This document shows positions 33,602 to 42,814 of a stretch of 64,000 nucleotides of DNA, one piece after another. The stretch is from positions 1 to 64,000 of the forward strand of contig JAFZTS010000056.1 in assembly GCA_017618715.1 (NCBI GenBank), given 5' to 3'. The DNA is from Bacteroidales bacterium (GTDB lineage: Bacteria > Bacteroidota > Bacteroidia > Bacteroidales > UBA3663). A program made the translations under genes and the position numbers. The notes under the pieces were generated by a model. That model was not told where the DNA came from. It was given only the letters and a program-made list of their open reading frames with translations, and made no database searches. The stretch's first letter is position 1; each line of letters begins with the position of its first letter.

Positions 33602-34006
33602 TTGGAAGAAGCACTCTGACGGCCGACATAATGCTTGCTCCATCGGATATAGCACTCTGACGGCCGACACGATGCTTGCTCCATCGGATATAGCACTCTG
33701 ACGGCCGACACAATGCTTGCTCCAATCGGATAGAGTACTCTGTCGGCCGACACAATGCTTGCTCCAATTGGATAGAGTACTCTGACGGCCGACACGATGC
33801 TTGCTCAAACGGATATAGCACTCTGTCGGCCGACATGATGCTTGCTCCATCGGATATAGCACTCTGACGGCCGACACAATGCTTGCTCAAACGGATATAG
33901 CACTCTGACGGCCGACATGATGCTTGCTCAAATCGGATAGAGTACTCTGTCGGCCGACACGATGCTTGCTCAAATGGATATAGCACTCTGTCGGCCGACA
34001 GAATGC
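33602..34006. repeat. 41/42-bp palindromic tandem array (array 2, about 10 units)
   Basis: Units start at 33611, 33652, 33693, 33735, 33777, 33818, 33859, 33900, 33942 and 33983 (the last truncated). The core GCACTCTGACGGCCGACA carries the perfect palindrome TGTCGGCCGACA in several units. Two subtypes occur: 41-bp units ending GGATATA, followed by GCACTC, and 42-bp units ending GGATAGA, followed by GTACTC. The left edge TTGGAAGAA equals the spacer of array 1. It fills the divergent gap between the ald promoter and the sigma promoter. The minus-strand ORFs that cross it are frame artefacts of the 41-bp period. Confidence 0.95.
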
Positions 34007-34084
34007 CAAACACCACGAGAAACAGAAAAATCATCTTAATTTCTCACAAATATGAGGGGAAAGAACAGATTTAGACGCAAAAAC

Positions 34085-34116
34085 TTTGTAATTTAAAAGA
34101 AAAAGCGCTATCTTTG
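34085..34116 (+). promoter_or_regulatory. Promoter of the ECF sigma gene
   Basis: TTTG (34085-34088), 20 bp, TATCTTTG (34109-34116). It shows that the ORF's first ATG-like codon at 34114 lies inside the promoter, so the start must be downstream. Confidence 0.85.
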
Positions 34117-34146
34117 TGCGCGTCAATGCCACAAATATTCCTGCTC

Positions 34147-34704
34147 ATGACAGATTCGGAAGAAATAAAATGCGTCAAGGAATTCGCTCAAGGCAACTCT
34201 CGCGCATTTGAACTGCTTTTCCTTCACTACCAGCCCAAACTGGTAGCTTTTATTGATGGCTTTATCAAGGACAATGAGGAAGCGCGAGACATGAGTCAGG
34301 ACATCTTTCTGAGACTATGGGAAAAACGTCTGGAGTGCGGTGAAATAAAATCTTTCAAAGCTTTCCTTTTCAAAACCGCGAAATTTGCCATCTATAATTA
34401 CTTCGACCATCAGTTGGTCAACAGCAAATTTGTGGAACAAATGCTTTTTGCACCTATAGAAACCATCAGCGCAGATGAAAGCCTGTTTGCCAAGGAACTT
34501 CAGGAACTCATTGACTTTACGGTAAAGAATATGCCCGATCAGCGTCGCCGCATCTTTGAAATGAGTCGTAACGAAGGTCTATCAAATGATGAAATTGCCC
34601 AAAAACTTGGCATCAGCAAGAGAACTGTGGAAAACCACATTACGACAGCATTAGCAGCGATACGCAAGATAACAGGACTCGCCATTCTCCTATTTGGATG
34701 CTAA
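34147..34704 (+). CDS. ECF sigma factor of the polysaccharide-utilisation locus
   Basis: A 185-aa sigma-70 family factor of the Bacteroidetes ECF type. Region 2 is seen as FELLFLHYQPKLVAFIDGFI and ARDMSQDIFLRLWEKR. Region 4 is seen as MPDQRRRIFEMSRNEGLSND with ISKRTVENHITTALAAIRK. The start at 34147 (MTDSEE) gives a leader of about 25 nt; an ATG at 34126 is the alternative. It should be held by the FecR protein encoded next and released by a signal from the STN-bearing SusC. Confidence 0.92.
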   Translation: MTDSEEIKCVKEFAQGNSRAFELLFLHYQPKLVAFIDGFIKDNEEARDMSQDIFLRLWEKRLECGEIKSFKAFLFKTAKFAIYNYFDHQLVNSKFVEQMLFAPIETISADESLFAKELQELIDFTVKNMPDQRRRIFEMSRNEGLSNDEIAQKLGISKRTVENHITTALAAIRKITGLAILLFGC

Positions 34705-34773
34705 AAATACAAAAACATATTGTGTGTATTTATTGTCTTAACTTTCTTTTTATAAAGAAGCAATTTGGGAAAA

Positions 34774-35778
34774 ATGAATATTGAACAAATCATAAGGACA
34801 TATTTCAACAGCCACTTCTCTGATGCCACGCGTCGCAAGTTCGCTTGGTGGTTGGTCAACTCGCCAGATGAAGAGAAGGCCAAGGAAACAACGATGGAAC
34901 ATATTTGGGAGGAAAGCATTGGCCGTATTGATATGCAGACACTGAATGATCTGGAAGGTCTCAGATCCAAGATGAAGTACAATGGCATGGAATCGGGCAA
35001 CGCCTCTGGAAGGCGAGGGTATTGGCTGGCTGCTGCAGCTGTTGCCCTTATTGCCGTGACGGCTCTGACTACCTATTTGATACATAGCAAACTGATGACT
35101 TCGGGCGATGAGTTTGTGCATATCAGCGTACCCAACGGACAAACCCGACAACTATATCTCGAAGACAGTACAAGCGTGACCATCAATGCAGGAACGACAC
35201 TGATTTATCCGCGTCATTTCTCGAAGGACAAACGTAACGTCTTTTTAATCGGTGAAGCAAATTTTGACATCATGAAAGATGCCGCACGTCCTTTCACTGT
35301 AGAAACCCAAAGTATCAATGTGACCGCATTAGGCACGAAGTTTGATGTCCAGGCTTATCCTGATGCGACGACAGCCAGCACAACGCTCGAAGAAGGTCGC
35401 ACACAAGTGGAGATAGTCGAGCCGGATACAAAGACATCGGGCATGAAGTACATGATGACCCCCAATCAGAATCTGACTTTTCATAGAGGTTCCGGCGAAG
35501 TTGCTCTCACCGAGGTAAATGCCAAGCGCCGTCTCTCGTGGGAAAAGGGCAACCTGATATTTGAAGGAGAAGACTTCAAAACCATTCTCCAAGCTTTGGA
35601 ACGCAAATACAACGTCACCATCATATGCGAACATACCGAAAGAATGGGTGGCGAATACTATGTCAAATTCCATGCCGATGAGTCACTCACCGAGGCATTA
35701 GACATACTGAACAAACTAAGCCACCACTTTACCTACAAACAAGAAGAAAACACTGTATATATCACTCCAGTGAAATAG
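34774..35778 (+). CDS. FecR-family anti-sigma factor
   Basis: A 334-aa inner-membrane protein. The cytoplasmic N-terminus (about 1-80) binds sigma; a single helix (about 82-104, WLAAAAVALIAVTALTTYLI) is followed by a periplasmic FecR domain (FVHISVPNGQTRQLYLEDST, VFLIGEANFDIMKDAARPF) and a C-terminal DUF4974/STN-like domain (TILQALERKYNVTIICEHTE). The ATG at 34774 is chosen over a TTG at 34765. Role: receives the signal from SusC and frees the ECF sigma. Confidence 0.92.
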   Translation: MNIEQIIRTYFNSHFSDATRRKFAWWLVNSPDEEKAKETTMEHIWEESIGRIDMQTLNDLEGLRSKMKYNGMESGNASGRRGYWLAAAAVALIAVTALTTYLIHSKLMTSGDEFVHISVPNGQTRQLYLEDSTSVTINAGTTLIYPRHFSKDKRNVFLIGEANFDIMKDAARPFTVETQSINVTALGTKFDVQAYPDATTASTTLEEGRTQVEIVEPDTKTSGMKYMMTPNQNLTFHRGSGEVALTEVNAKRRLSWEKGNLIFEGEDFKTILQALERKYNVTIICEHTERMGGEYYVKFHADESLTEALDILNKLSHHFTYKQEENTVYITPVK

Positions 35779-35976
35779 GAGAAGAGGGCGAAAAACGTAA
35801 AGAGAGTGAAGAGGGTCCAAACAACTTTCTTCACTTTCTTTTTTATTCAAAAAAAATCGCCGCCCGTTTGTGTGTGTTAATGACCTTTGCTTTCTTGTTA
35901 GTGAAAGATGATAAAAATCTCGTAAAAACCACACTAATTAAGCAAGCAGAGTCTTATAACTATAATTACAAATCAA

Positions 35977-38900
35977 ATGAACACAAAGCATTCCATGAGC
36001 AAAAGTCTTGTTCTTGCTTCATTGTGCATGATGGCTCCTTTTGCCATCTGGGCACAAACAGTAAAATTCAATCCGAAAGAAGACACTCTGAAAAATGCCA
36101 TTTCCGCGATTGAGCAGCAATCAGGGTATTCTGTCGATTACAATGCCTCGGAGGTTGATGTGAACACCATCATCAAAACCCGCGACATCAATGGAGACAT
36201 CGAAGCCAAAATCAAAGAAATGTTGAGCGGCACAGGTCTCACATGTGAAGTAAACGGCAAACACATCATTATCAAAAAGGCCAACGAGAAGAAAGGCAGC
36301 CGCATAGTAACCGGCACCATCCTTGACGAACAAGGCGAGCCAGTTGCCGGAGCTACCGTCTTGGCCAAAGGTACAACCATCGGCACCGTGACCGATATCG
36401 ACGGTAACTACTCACTTGAAGTTCCTGCCGACTGCAACGAACTTCAGTATTCGTACATTGGATATACTCCGCAGGACATCGTCATCGGAAATAAGAGAAC
36501 CGTGAATGTGACGATGGAAGAAGATTCACAGTTGCTTGAAGACGTCGTTGTGGTAGGTTACGGCGTACAGCGCAAGGTGGACCTTACCGGTTCGGTTTCG
36601 GCCATTACGTCAAAAGAACTTGAAAGCAAGCCTGTGATGAGTACGGCCCAAGCCTTGGCAGGTGTAGCCCCCGGCTTGAGCGTAGTTGCCAACTCGGGAC
36701 GTCCCGGTGCAGGCGCTTCCATCAAGATTCGCGGTACCGGCACCTTCTCGTCGGCAGGCAACGATCCTCTGGTCCTCATCGACGGATTGGCAGGAAGTGT
36801 AGATGATGTTGATGCCAACGACATCCAGAGCATCTCGTTCCTCAAGGATGCAGCTTCGGCATCCATCTACGGTAACCGTGCCGCAAATGGTGTTATTCTT
36901 ATTGAAACCAAGAAGGGAACAAAGGGGAAAACCCATGTGACCTACAGCAACCAGTTCGGTTGGCAGACCGCCAATGAGTTGCCAGAGTTCCTCGAATCGG
37001 CTGACTATGCCACCTATTATAATATGGCTATGTCGAATATGGGCCGTGCCGAAGTATATTCGGCCGAGGACATCCAGAAATACCGTTCGGGCAGCGACCC
37101 AGACAATTATCCCAATGCCAACCATCTCAAATGGCTCCTCGAAAGCGGCTCGGGCTTCCAGCACCAACATAACGTAAGCGTGCAAGGAGGAAGTGGCAAC
37201 ACCACCTATAACCTCTCTGTTGGATTGCGCGACCAAGATGGTCTTACCGCACGTACCAACAACAGGCGTCTGACCGCACTCTTCACAATGAAGAGCGAAC
37301 TCTATAAGGATCTGACACTCACCTTCAACCTCAATGCCTATCGCAACCGATACGGTGCTCCCTACGGTTCGGGAAGCATCGATGCTATCATCGGGTATGC
37401 TGTGCGCGAGACACCTATCATTGCCGGTAAGAAAAGCGATGGCACCTACGGATACCAGGACGACTACTGCCCCGAAGGCTGGCTTGACAGCGAATCTTTT
37501 GTCAAGAACTACGCCACCAATGTCTCAGCATCAGCACAACTGAAATGGGTCACTCCCATCAAGGGTCTTTCGCTCACAGGCAAAGCCGGAACAAACTACT
37601 ATACATCAAACAACAAGACGTTCAAATCGACTGCACAGTTTGATGAGAACAAGAGCATCGGTCCAAACTCTCTCTCGGTAAGCAGCGGCAACAATCTCTA
37701 TACCGACGTAGAGGCATTAGCCAACTATGACCTCAAGGTGGCCGACCATACACTTAACGTGCTGCTTGGCACTTCGCTCGAGCAAACCCAGAACAAGGGA
37801 TTGAACGGCTATCGCACCTCGTTCCCCAACAACTACCTCTACGAGCTTTCTTCAGGCGATGCATCCACTTCGACCAATGGCAGCTCGTTGACGGAATACA
37901 CGCTGTTGTCGTTCTTCGGTCGTGTCAACTATTCATTCAAAGACCGTTATCTCTTTGAAGCCAATGTGCGTGCCGACGGATCTTCTCGCTTCGCCGAAGG
38001 AAACCGCTGGGGTATCTTCCCTTCTGTCTCTGTCGGATGGCGTGTTTCGGAAGAATCATTCTGGAAGAACTCTGCCCTATCTTCTTGGTTTGACAACCTG
38101 AAGATACGTCTCTCGGAAGGTGTGCTCGGCAACCAGAACATCGACGTATATCCCTATCAGCAAACCTATACCCTTGGTCATAACTACGTTTTGGGAGGCT
38201 CGCTGGTATCAGGAGCCTACAGCGCTACCTACAAGAACGAAGATGTGACATGGGAACGCACCAGCATCTTTGACGTGGGTCTTGACTTCGGCATGTTTGG
38301 CGGCCGCTTGTCGGGTACCATTGACTACTTCAACAAATATACGAGCGACATCCTTGCGTCGGTCGAGGTGGCTACTATCATGGGCCGTGGTGTCGGTCAG
38401 TCGAATGTCGGTGCCGTATCGAATAAGGGTATCGAAGTGGAACTGAATTGGAAGGGACGAATCGGAAATGATTTCGAATATGGCATTGCACCCAATTTCA
38501 CGTATGTAAAGAATGCCGTTGAGGAACTTGCCGATGGTGCCAAAGAGGACCTTAACAACAACCGTATCGTCGGTGAGCCGATCGGCATCATCTACGGCTA
38601 CGAGACCGAGGGACTCTTCGTGGACCAATCGGAAATAGACGCTGCCCCCGAACAACTCGTTGGCAAGTCGAGCCTCAAGCCCGGCTACATCAGATACAAG
38701 GATTTGGATAACGATGGCAAGGTAACTGCCAACGAGGACCGCAAGGTTCTGGGTTCGACGACTCCAAAATTCTATTACGGTCTGAACCTTACCGCTTCGT
38801 ACAAAGGCCTTGACCTTGCCGTACTCTTCCAGGGCCTTGGTGGTCATAAACGTCTCATCGGCTCGTATATGGCATACGCTTTCTACAATGGTGGTCAAAT

Positions 38901-39258
38901 ACAGAAATGGCAAGCCGAAGATTGCTGGACAGAGGCTAATCCAAACAAGTGGGCCTCTTACCCTCGCATCGAAACGATGAACATGAACAATGTGAATGCC
39001 CAGACTTCGGACTTCTGGGTACGCAATGCAAGTTACCTGCGCTGCAAGAACATCCAATTGGGTTATACCTTGCCCAAGGATATGGTCAAGAAAGTCGGTA
39101 TCGACAATGTGCGTGTCTTCTTCAGCGGCCAGAACCTCTTCACCTGGAGTTCCTTCTACAAAGGATGGGATCCTGAGAATGAAATCGGCACGGGCGATGC
39201 TCCATCATACTATCCAATTACGAGAATCTTCTCGTTTGGCATGAATGTCAAGTTCTAA
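35977..39258 (+). CDS. SusC/RagA TonB-dependent transporter with STN signalling domain
   Basis: A 1093-aa outer-membrane transporter. Order: signal peptide (to IWAQT), STN/secretin domain (about 22-98, contacting FecR), a carboxypeptidase-D-like domain (about 110-185, GTILDEQGEPVAGATVLAKG), plug (VVVGYGVQRKVDLTGSVSAI onwards) and a 22-strand barrel ending in a terminal Phe. It imports glycan fragments captured with SusD. The STN domain marks it as a sigma/anti-sigma-regulated transporter. The 198-nt gap before it has no recognisable promoter. Confidence 0.96.
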   Translation: MNTKHSMSKSLVLASLCMMAPFAIWAQTVKFNPKEDTLKNAISAIEQQSGYSVDYNASEVDVNTIIKTRDINGDIEAKIKEMLSGTGLTCEVNGKHIIIKKANEKKGSRIVTGTILDEQGEPVAGATVLAKGTTIGTVTDIDGNYSLEVPADCNELQYSYIGYTPQDIVIGNKRTVNVTMEEDSQLLEDVVVVGYGVQRKVDLTGSVSAITSKELESKPVMSTAQALAGVAPGLSVVANSGRPGAGASIKIRGTGTFSSAGNDPLVLIDGLAGSVDDVDANDIQSISFLKDAASASIYGNRAANGVILIETKKGTKGKTHVTYSNQFGWQTANELPEFLESADYATYYNMAMSNMGRAEVYSAEDIQKYRSGSDPDNYPNANHLKWLLESGSGFQHQHNVSVQGGSGNTTYNLSVGLRDQDGLTARTNNRRLTALFTMKSELYKDLTLTFNLNAYRNRYGAPYGSGSIDAIIGYAVRETPIIAGKKSDGTYGYQDDYCPEGWLDSESFVKNYATNVSASAQLKWVTPIKGLSLTGKAGTNYYTSNNKTFKSTAQFDENKSIGPNSLSVSSGNNLYTDVEALANYDLKVADHTLNVLLGTSLEQTQNKGLNGYRTSFPNNYLYELSSGDASTSTNGSSLTEYTLLSFFGRVNYSFKDRYLFEANVRADGSSRFAEGNRWGIFPSVSVGWRVSEESFWKNSALSSWFDNLKIRLSEGVLGNQNIDVYPYQQTYTLGHNYVLGGSLVSGAYSATYKNEDVTWERTSIFDVGLDFGMFGGRLSGTIDYFNKYTSDILASVEVATIMGRGVGQSNVGAVSNKGIEVELNWKGRIGNDFEYGIAPNFTYVKNAVEELADGAKEDLNNNRIVGEPIGIIYGYETEGLFVDQSEIDAAPEQLVGKSSLKPGYIRYKDLDNDGKVTANEDRKVLGSTTPKFYYGLNLTASYKGLDLAVLFQGLGGHKRLIGSYMAYAFYNGGQIQKWQAEDCWTEANPNKWASYPRIETMNMNNVNAQTSDFWVRNASYLRCKNIQLGYTLPKDMVKKVGIDNVRVFFSGQNLFTWSSFYKGWDPENEIGTGDAPSYYPITRIFSFGMNVKF

Positions 39259-39284
39259 GTTTAACCAATAAAGACTATCCAATT

Positions 39285-40961
39285 ATGAAAACCAGATATT
39301 CAAACCTTTTTATGGGAAAGATGTGCATCGTGGCAGCTGTTGCCATGGCTTTCGGATTGAGCAGCTGTGATGAAGATCTGTTGGTGAAGAATCCACCTTC
39401 AGAAATCTCAAACGGTAACTTCTGGACAGGCGAAAGCGATGCGAAACTTGCGTTGGTAGGTTGTTATACTTCGTCCAATGGATGGAATCATGACAATTTC
39501 GATTCTCCACAGGGAATGCTGTACCTGGATTTTGCAGGCGGCAACGGTACTGAGAAAGAGAACTTCACTTCGCTGATGTGCAGTACCAACACACTGGCGA
39601 CCAATAGCAACCTTCGTTATTACTGGTCGAACGCTTATACGAATATCGCCAACTGCAATACCTTCCTCGACAATATCGAATCGTGCAAAATGGACGAGAG
39701 CAAGATCAAGGCATGGTCGGCTGAAGTGAAATGCATCCGAGCTTCATTCCTTATGAAACTTGCATTCCACTACAAGGACGTTCCTATGCCACTCACTACC
39801 CTCAGCATCGAGGATGCCAACACCATCGGTCAAACACCTCAGCAACAGGTTTACGATCAATGCGAGAAAGACCTCTTGGAAGCAGTCTCCCTCCTACCTC
39901 TCGAGTATTCGTCGGAGGACTATGGTCGATATACCCAAGGTGCTGCCCGCGCCTTACTGGGTCGCCTCTATCTTGCCGAAGACCGTTGGGCAGACGCAGC
40001 CGCACAATACAAGGCAATCATCGATTCCAGAAAATATGAAATCGATAGAAGCCATGGGGAAGACAGCTACGAGAAACTCTTCTGGTATGGTGGAGAGAAC
40101 AGCAAGGAAAACATCTTCTTCATCAATGGCGCCAAGGGACAATATACATGGTCGCGCTACATCTATCTCACTCCAGAGACCTACGGAGGATGGCACCAGT
40201 TTGCTGTCTATAACGAGCTGGTCAAGGATTACTTCTGCAAGGATGGCCTGAGCATTGACGAATCGCCACTCTACAACAAGCAGGATCCATATGCCAACCG
40301 CGAAGTCCGGCTATATGCATCAGTCTTCCTTCCTCCTGTGGGAACATATCCTGGCACCGTATTCAATGGACAGGTATATGACTGCTACAACGGAGGTTCA
40401 AGCAGCGATGCCTACAACAAGTTCAACCTGTTCAATGGCTATTGCCCGAAGAAAGGTCTTGATCCCTCGAACGAGGACATCTGGAGCGCTTACGTGTATG
40501 TGCCTGTCATCCGTTATGCTGAAGTTCTGCTGAGTTACCTTGAGGCTGTGAATGAATATGCTCCCTCGCAAGTTGATCAAACGCTGCTCGACCTGACAAT
40601 TAATGACATACGTGACAGAGCTCTCCTTCCAGGTCTTGAAAAGAACAAGCTATCCAGCCAGGAAGCAGTTCGTCAGGCTGTTCGCAAGGAACGTCGCGTG
40701 GAGTTGGCTTTTGAAGGACTCCGTCTTTTTGACGTGCTGCGTTGGGGAATTGCCGACAAGGAACTTAACCATTATTTCACAGGTGTATTGCTGAGTGATG
40801 ATCCTTCAGCACATAACTATGGTGGCAATTCCGCCAAGGATGCTGACGGATATTATCAGTTCGAGCAAAGGGCATGGGCTTCACATAATCGCTATTGGCC
40901 TATTCCACAGAATGACTTGAATGTGAACAAAAGTCTTGTTCAGAACGAAGGCTACAATTGA
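39285..40961 (+). CDS. SusD/RagB glycan-binding lipoprotein
   Basis: A 558-aa lipoprotein; the lipobox is FGLSSC with Cys28, followed by DED, a plausible surface-export tag. TPR-like helices pack around the ligand face (ARALLGRLYLAEDRWADAAA), and the C-terminal part has the family's ERRVELAFEGLRLFDVLRWG. It forms the lid of the SusC transporter encoded 26 nt upstream. Confidence 0.96.
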   Translation: MKTRYSNLFMGKMCIVAAVAMAFGLSSCDEDLLVKNPPSEISNGNFWTGESDAKLALVGCYTSSNGWNHDNFDSPQGMLYLDFAGGNGTEKENFTSLMCSTNTLATNSNLRYYWSNAYTNIANCNTFLDNIESCKMDESKIKAWSAEVKCIRASFLMKLAFHYKDVPMPLTTLSIEDANTIGQTPQQQVYDQCEKDLLEAVSLLPLEYSSEDYGRYTQGAARALLGRLYLAEDRWADAAAQYKAIIDSRKYEIDRSHGEDSYEKLFWYGGENSKENIFFINGAKGQYTWSRYIYLTPETYGGWHQFAVYNELVKDYFCKDGLSIDESPLYNKQDPYANREVRLYASVFLPPVGTYPGTVFNGQVYDCYNGGSSSDAYNKFNLFNGYCPKKGLDPSNEDIWSAYVYVPVIRYAEVLLSYLEAVNEYAPSQVDQTLLDLTINDIRDRALLPGLEKNKLSSQEAVRQAVRKERRVELAFEGLRLFDVLRWGIADKELNHYFTGVLLSDDPSAHNYGGNSAKDADGYYQFEQRAWASHNRYWPIPQNDLNVNKSLVQNEGYN

Positions 40962-40982
40962 TATGTAGTATATGTGTGTGAA

Positions 40983-41014
40983 GGGGGAAGGTGCTTTGTA
41001 TCTTCCCCCGTTTT
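40983..41014 (+). terminator. Intrinsic terminator after susD
   Basis: Stem GGGGGAAG/CTTCCCCC with an 11-nt loop, followed by GTTTT. It separates the transporter operon from the fucosidase gene, which has its own promoter. Confidence 0.85.
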
Positions 41015-41033
41015 GAAAAAATATCCATTTAAA

Positions 41034-41065
41034 TTTGGTCAATTCATTTATTATCTCTATCTTTG
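41034..41065 (+). promoter_or_regulatory. Promoter of the fucosidase gene
   Basis: TTTG (41034-41037), 20 bp, TATCTTTG (41058-41065), 25 nt before the ATG. The enzyme is therefore not strictly tied to the ECF sigma. Confidence 0.8.
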
Positions 41066-41090
41066 CCGATAGAAATCAATACCAAACACT

Positions 41091-42731
41091 ATGAAACCTA
41101 TTACCACCCTACTATCGTTGGCCATAGTGGTCACGATGAACGCACAAAACTATGAAGTGCCTGTACTGGAGAATGAAGAACCGATGGCAACGGGCAAGTT
41201 TGAACCTACCTGGGAATCGCTGAGCACCTACGAGGTGCCGGAATGGTTCCGCGATGCCAAGTTCGGCATCTGGGCGCATTGGGGTCCACAATGTGTCGAG
41301 GGCTCGGGCGACTGGATGGCCCGCAGCCTATACATGGAAGGTACCCGTGAATATGAATTCCACCGCAAGAACTATGGACATCCGTCGGAAGTGGGTTTCA
41401 AAGACATCCTTCCACTCTTCAAGGCCGAAAAATGGGATCCTGATGGCCTTGTGGCTTTCTACAAGGAGATTGGCGCACAATACTTCTTCGCCCTCGGCAA
41501 TCATCACGACAACTACGACCTTTGGGACAGCAAATACCAACCGTGGAACTCGATGAACATCGGCCCGCATAAGGATATCCTGGCTGGATGGGCTGCCGCA
41601 GCCAAGAAGGCAGGACTGCCCTTCGGCATCTCGTTCCATGCCGACCATGCATGGACATGGTACGAGCCATCTCGCCGCTACGACACACGTGGTGACAAGA
41701 TGGGCGTGCCCTACGACGGCTGGCTGACCAAGGAGGACGGCAAGGGCAAATGGTGGGAAGGCTACGACCCGCAGGAGCTCTATGCCCAGAATCACCCCCT
41801 GAGCGAAGGCTCATGGGCCAATGGTATGATACATCGCCAATGGGGATGGGGCAATGGTGCCTGCCCTCCCTCACAGGAATTTGCAACCAACTTCTACAAC
41901 CGAACCCTTGATGCCATCAATCGCTACAACCCCGACCTGATCTACTTCGACGTCACCGTGCTACCCTTCTACCCCGTAAGTGATGCGGGCATGAAGATTA
42001 CCGCCCACATGTACAACCACAGCATGGCAATGAACAACGGCAAGAACCGCGCTATCGTCTTCGGCAAGATACTCGAGAACGACCAGCAGCGCAAAGCCCT
42101 GGTATGGGACGTGGAACGCGGTGCGCCCAATGAAATCGAACCCGAACCCTGGCAATGCTGCAACTGCATCGGTGGTTGGCACTACAATACGGAGATCTAT
42201 GAGAAAGGCACCTACAAGAGCGCTGCCACCGTGGCAAAACTGCTCGTCGATATCGTGTCGAAAAACGGCAACATGCTACTCTCGGTACCTCTCCGCGCCG
42301 ATGGCACTTTCGACGAGAAGGAGGAGGTAATACTCAAGGAATTCGGTGCATGGATGAAGGTGAACAAGGAGAGCATTATCGGCACTCGTCCATGGAAGAT
42401 CTTTGGCGAAGGCCCCATTGCCGAAGCCACCATTCAGCTCAATGCCCAGGGCTTCAACGATGGAAATTACACCAAGGCAGGAAGCGATGAGATTCGTTTC
42501 ACTCAGACGGCAAAGAATCTTTACGTTAGTGCCCTTGCCTGGCCCGAGGACCACACGATTACCATCAAGAGCCTTGCCAAAGGAAGCAAACTGTTCCCGA
42601 AAGGAATATCAAAAATCGAACTCCTCGGCTATGGCCCTGTCAAATTCCAGCGGACAAAAGATGCACTCATCGTAACCCTTCCCAACGAACCTCTCAACGG
42701 CATCATGCCGGTATTGAGAATCAGGAAATGA
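41091..42731 (+). CDS. Alpha-L-fucosidase, GH29
   Basis: A 546-aa secreted enzyme with a weak signal peptide (cut near TMNAQ). The TIM barrel contains FGIWAHWGPQCVEG, FALGNHHDNYDLWDS and the nucleophile Asp287 in DLIYFDV, which replaces the more common WFDG. A C-terminal beta-sandwich follows from about 455. The barrel is typical of GH29 enzymes that remove fucose from host or plant glycans. The acid/base cannot be placed with confidence. With SusC/D it suggests a fucosylated-glycan target. Confidence 0.92.
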   Translation: MKPITTLLSLAIVVTMNAQNYEVPVLENEEPMATGKFEPTWESLSTYEVPEWFRDAKFGIWAHWGPQCVEGSGDWMARSLYMEGTREYEFHRKNYGHPSEVGFKDILPLFKAEKWDPDGLVAFYKEIGAQYFFALGNHHDNYDLWDSKYQPWNSMNIGPHKDILAGWAAAAKKAGLPFGISFHADHAWTWYEPSRRYDTRGDKMGVPYDGWLTKEDGKGKWWEGYDPQELYAQNHPLSEGSWANGMIHRQWGWGNGACPPSQEFATNFYNRTLDAINRYNPDLIYFDVTVLPFYPVSDAGMKITAHMYNHSMAMNNGKNRAIVFGKILENDQQRKALVWDVERGAPNEIEPEPWQCCNCIGGWHYNTEIYEKGTYKSAATVAKLLVDIVSKNGNMLLSVPLRADGTFDEKEEVILKEFGAWMKVNKESIIGTRPWKIFGEGPIAEATIQLNAQGFNDGNYTKAGSDEIRFTQTAKNLYVSALAWPEDHTITIKSLAKGSKLFPKGISKIELLGYGPVKFQRTKDALIVTLPNEPLNGIMPVLRIRK

Positions 42732-42755
42732 TGAAGCCAACTAACCGAAAAAAAC

Positions 42756-42789
42756 AACTCCACCCTTGAGATTCCTCTTGGGTGGAGTT
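42756..42789. terminator. Terminator between convergent genes
   Basis: A perfect 10-bp stem, AACTCCACCC/GGGTGGAGTT, with a 14-nt loop. An A-rich run lies before it and ATTATTATA after it. It can end both the fucosidase transcript and the convergent BspA-like transcript. Confidence 0.85.
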
Positions 42790-42814
42790 ATTATTATAAG
42801 GCAAGCCAAGTTTA

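Noticed and set aside
33502..34034. Minus-strand ORFs of 97, 104 and 154 aa across array 2
   Set aside because: The 41-bp period shifts frame each unit, so the products are frame-cycling repeats with no common domain; this is non-coding repeat DNA.
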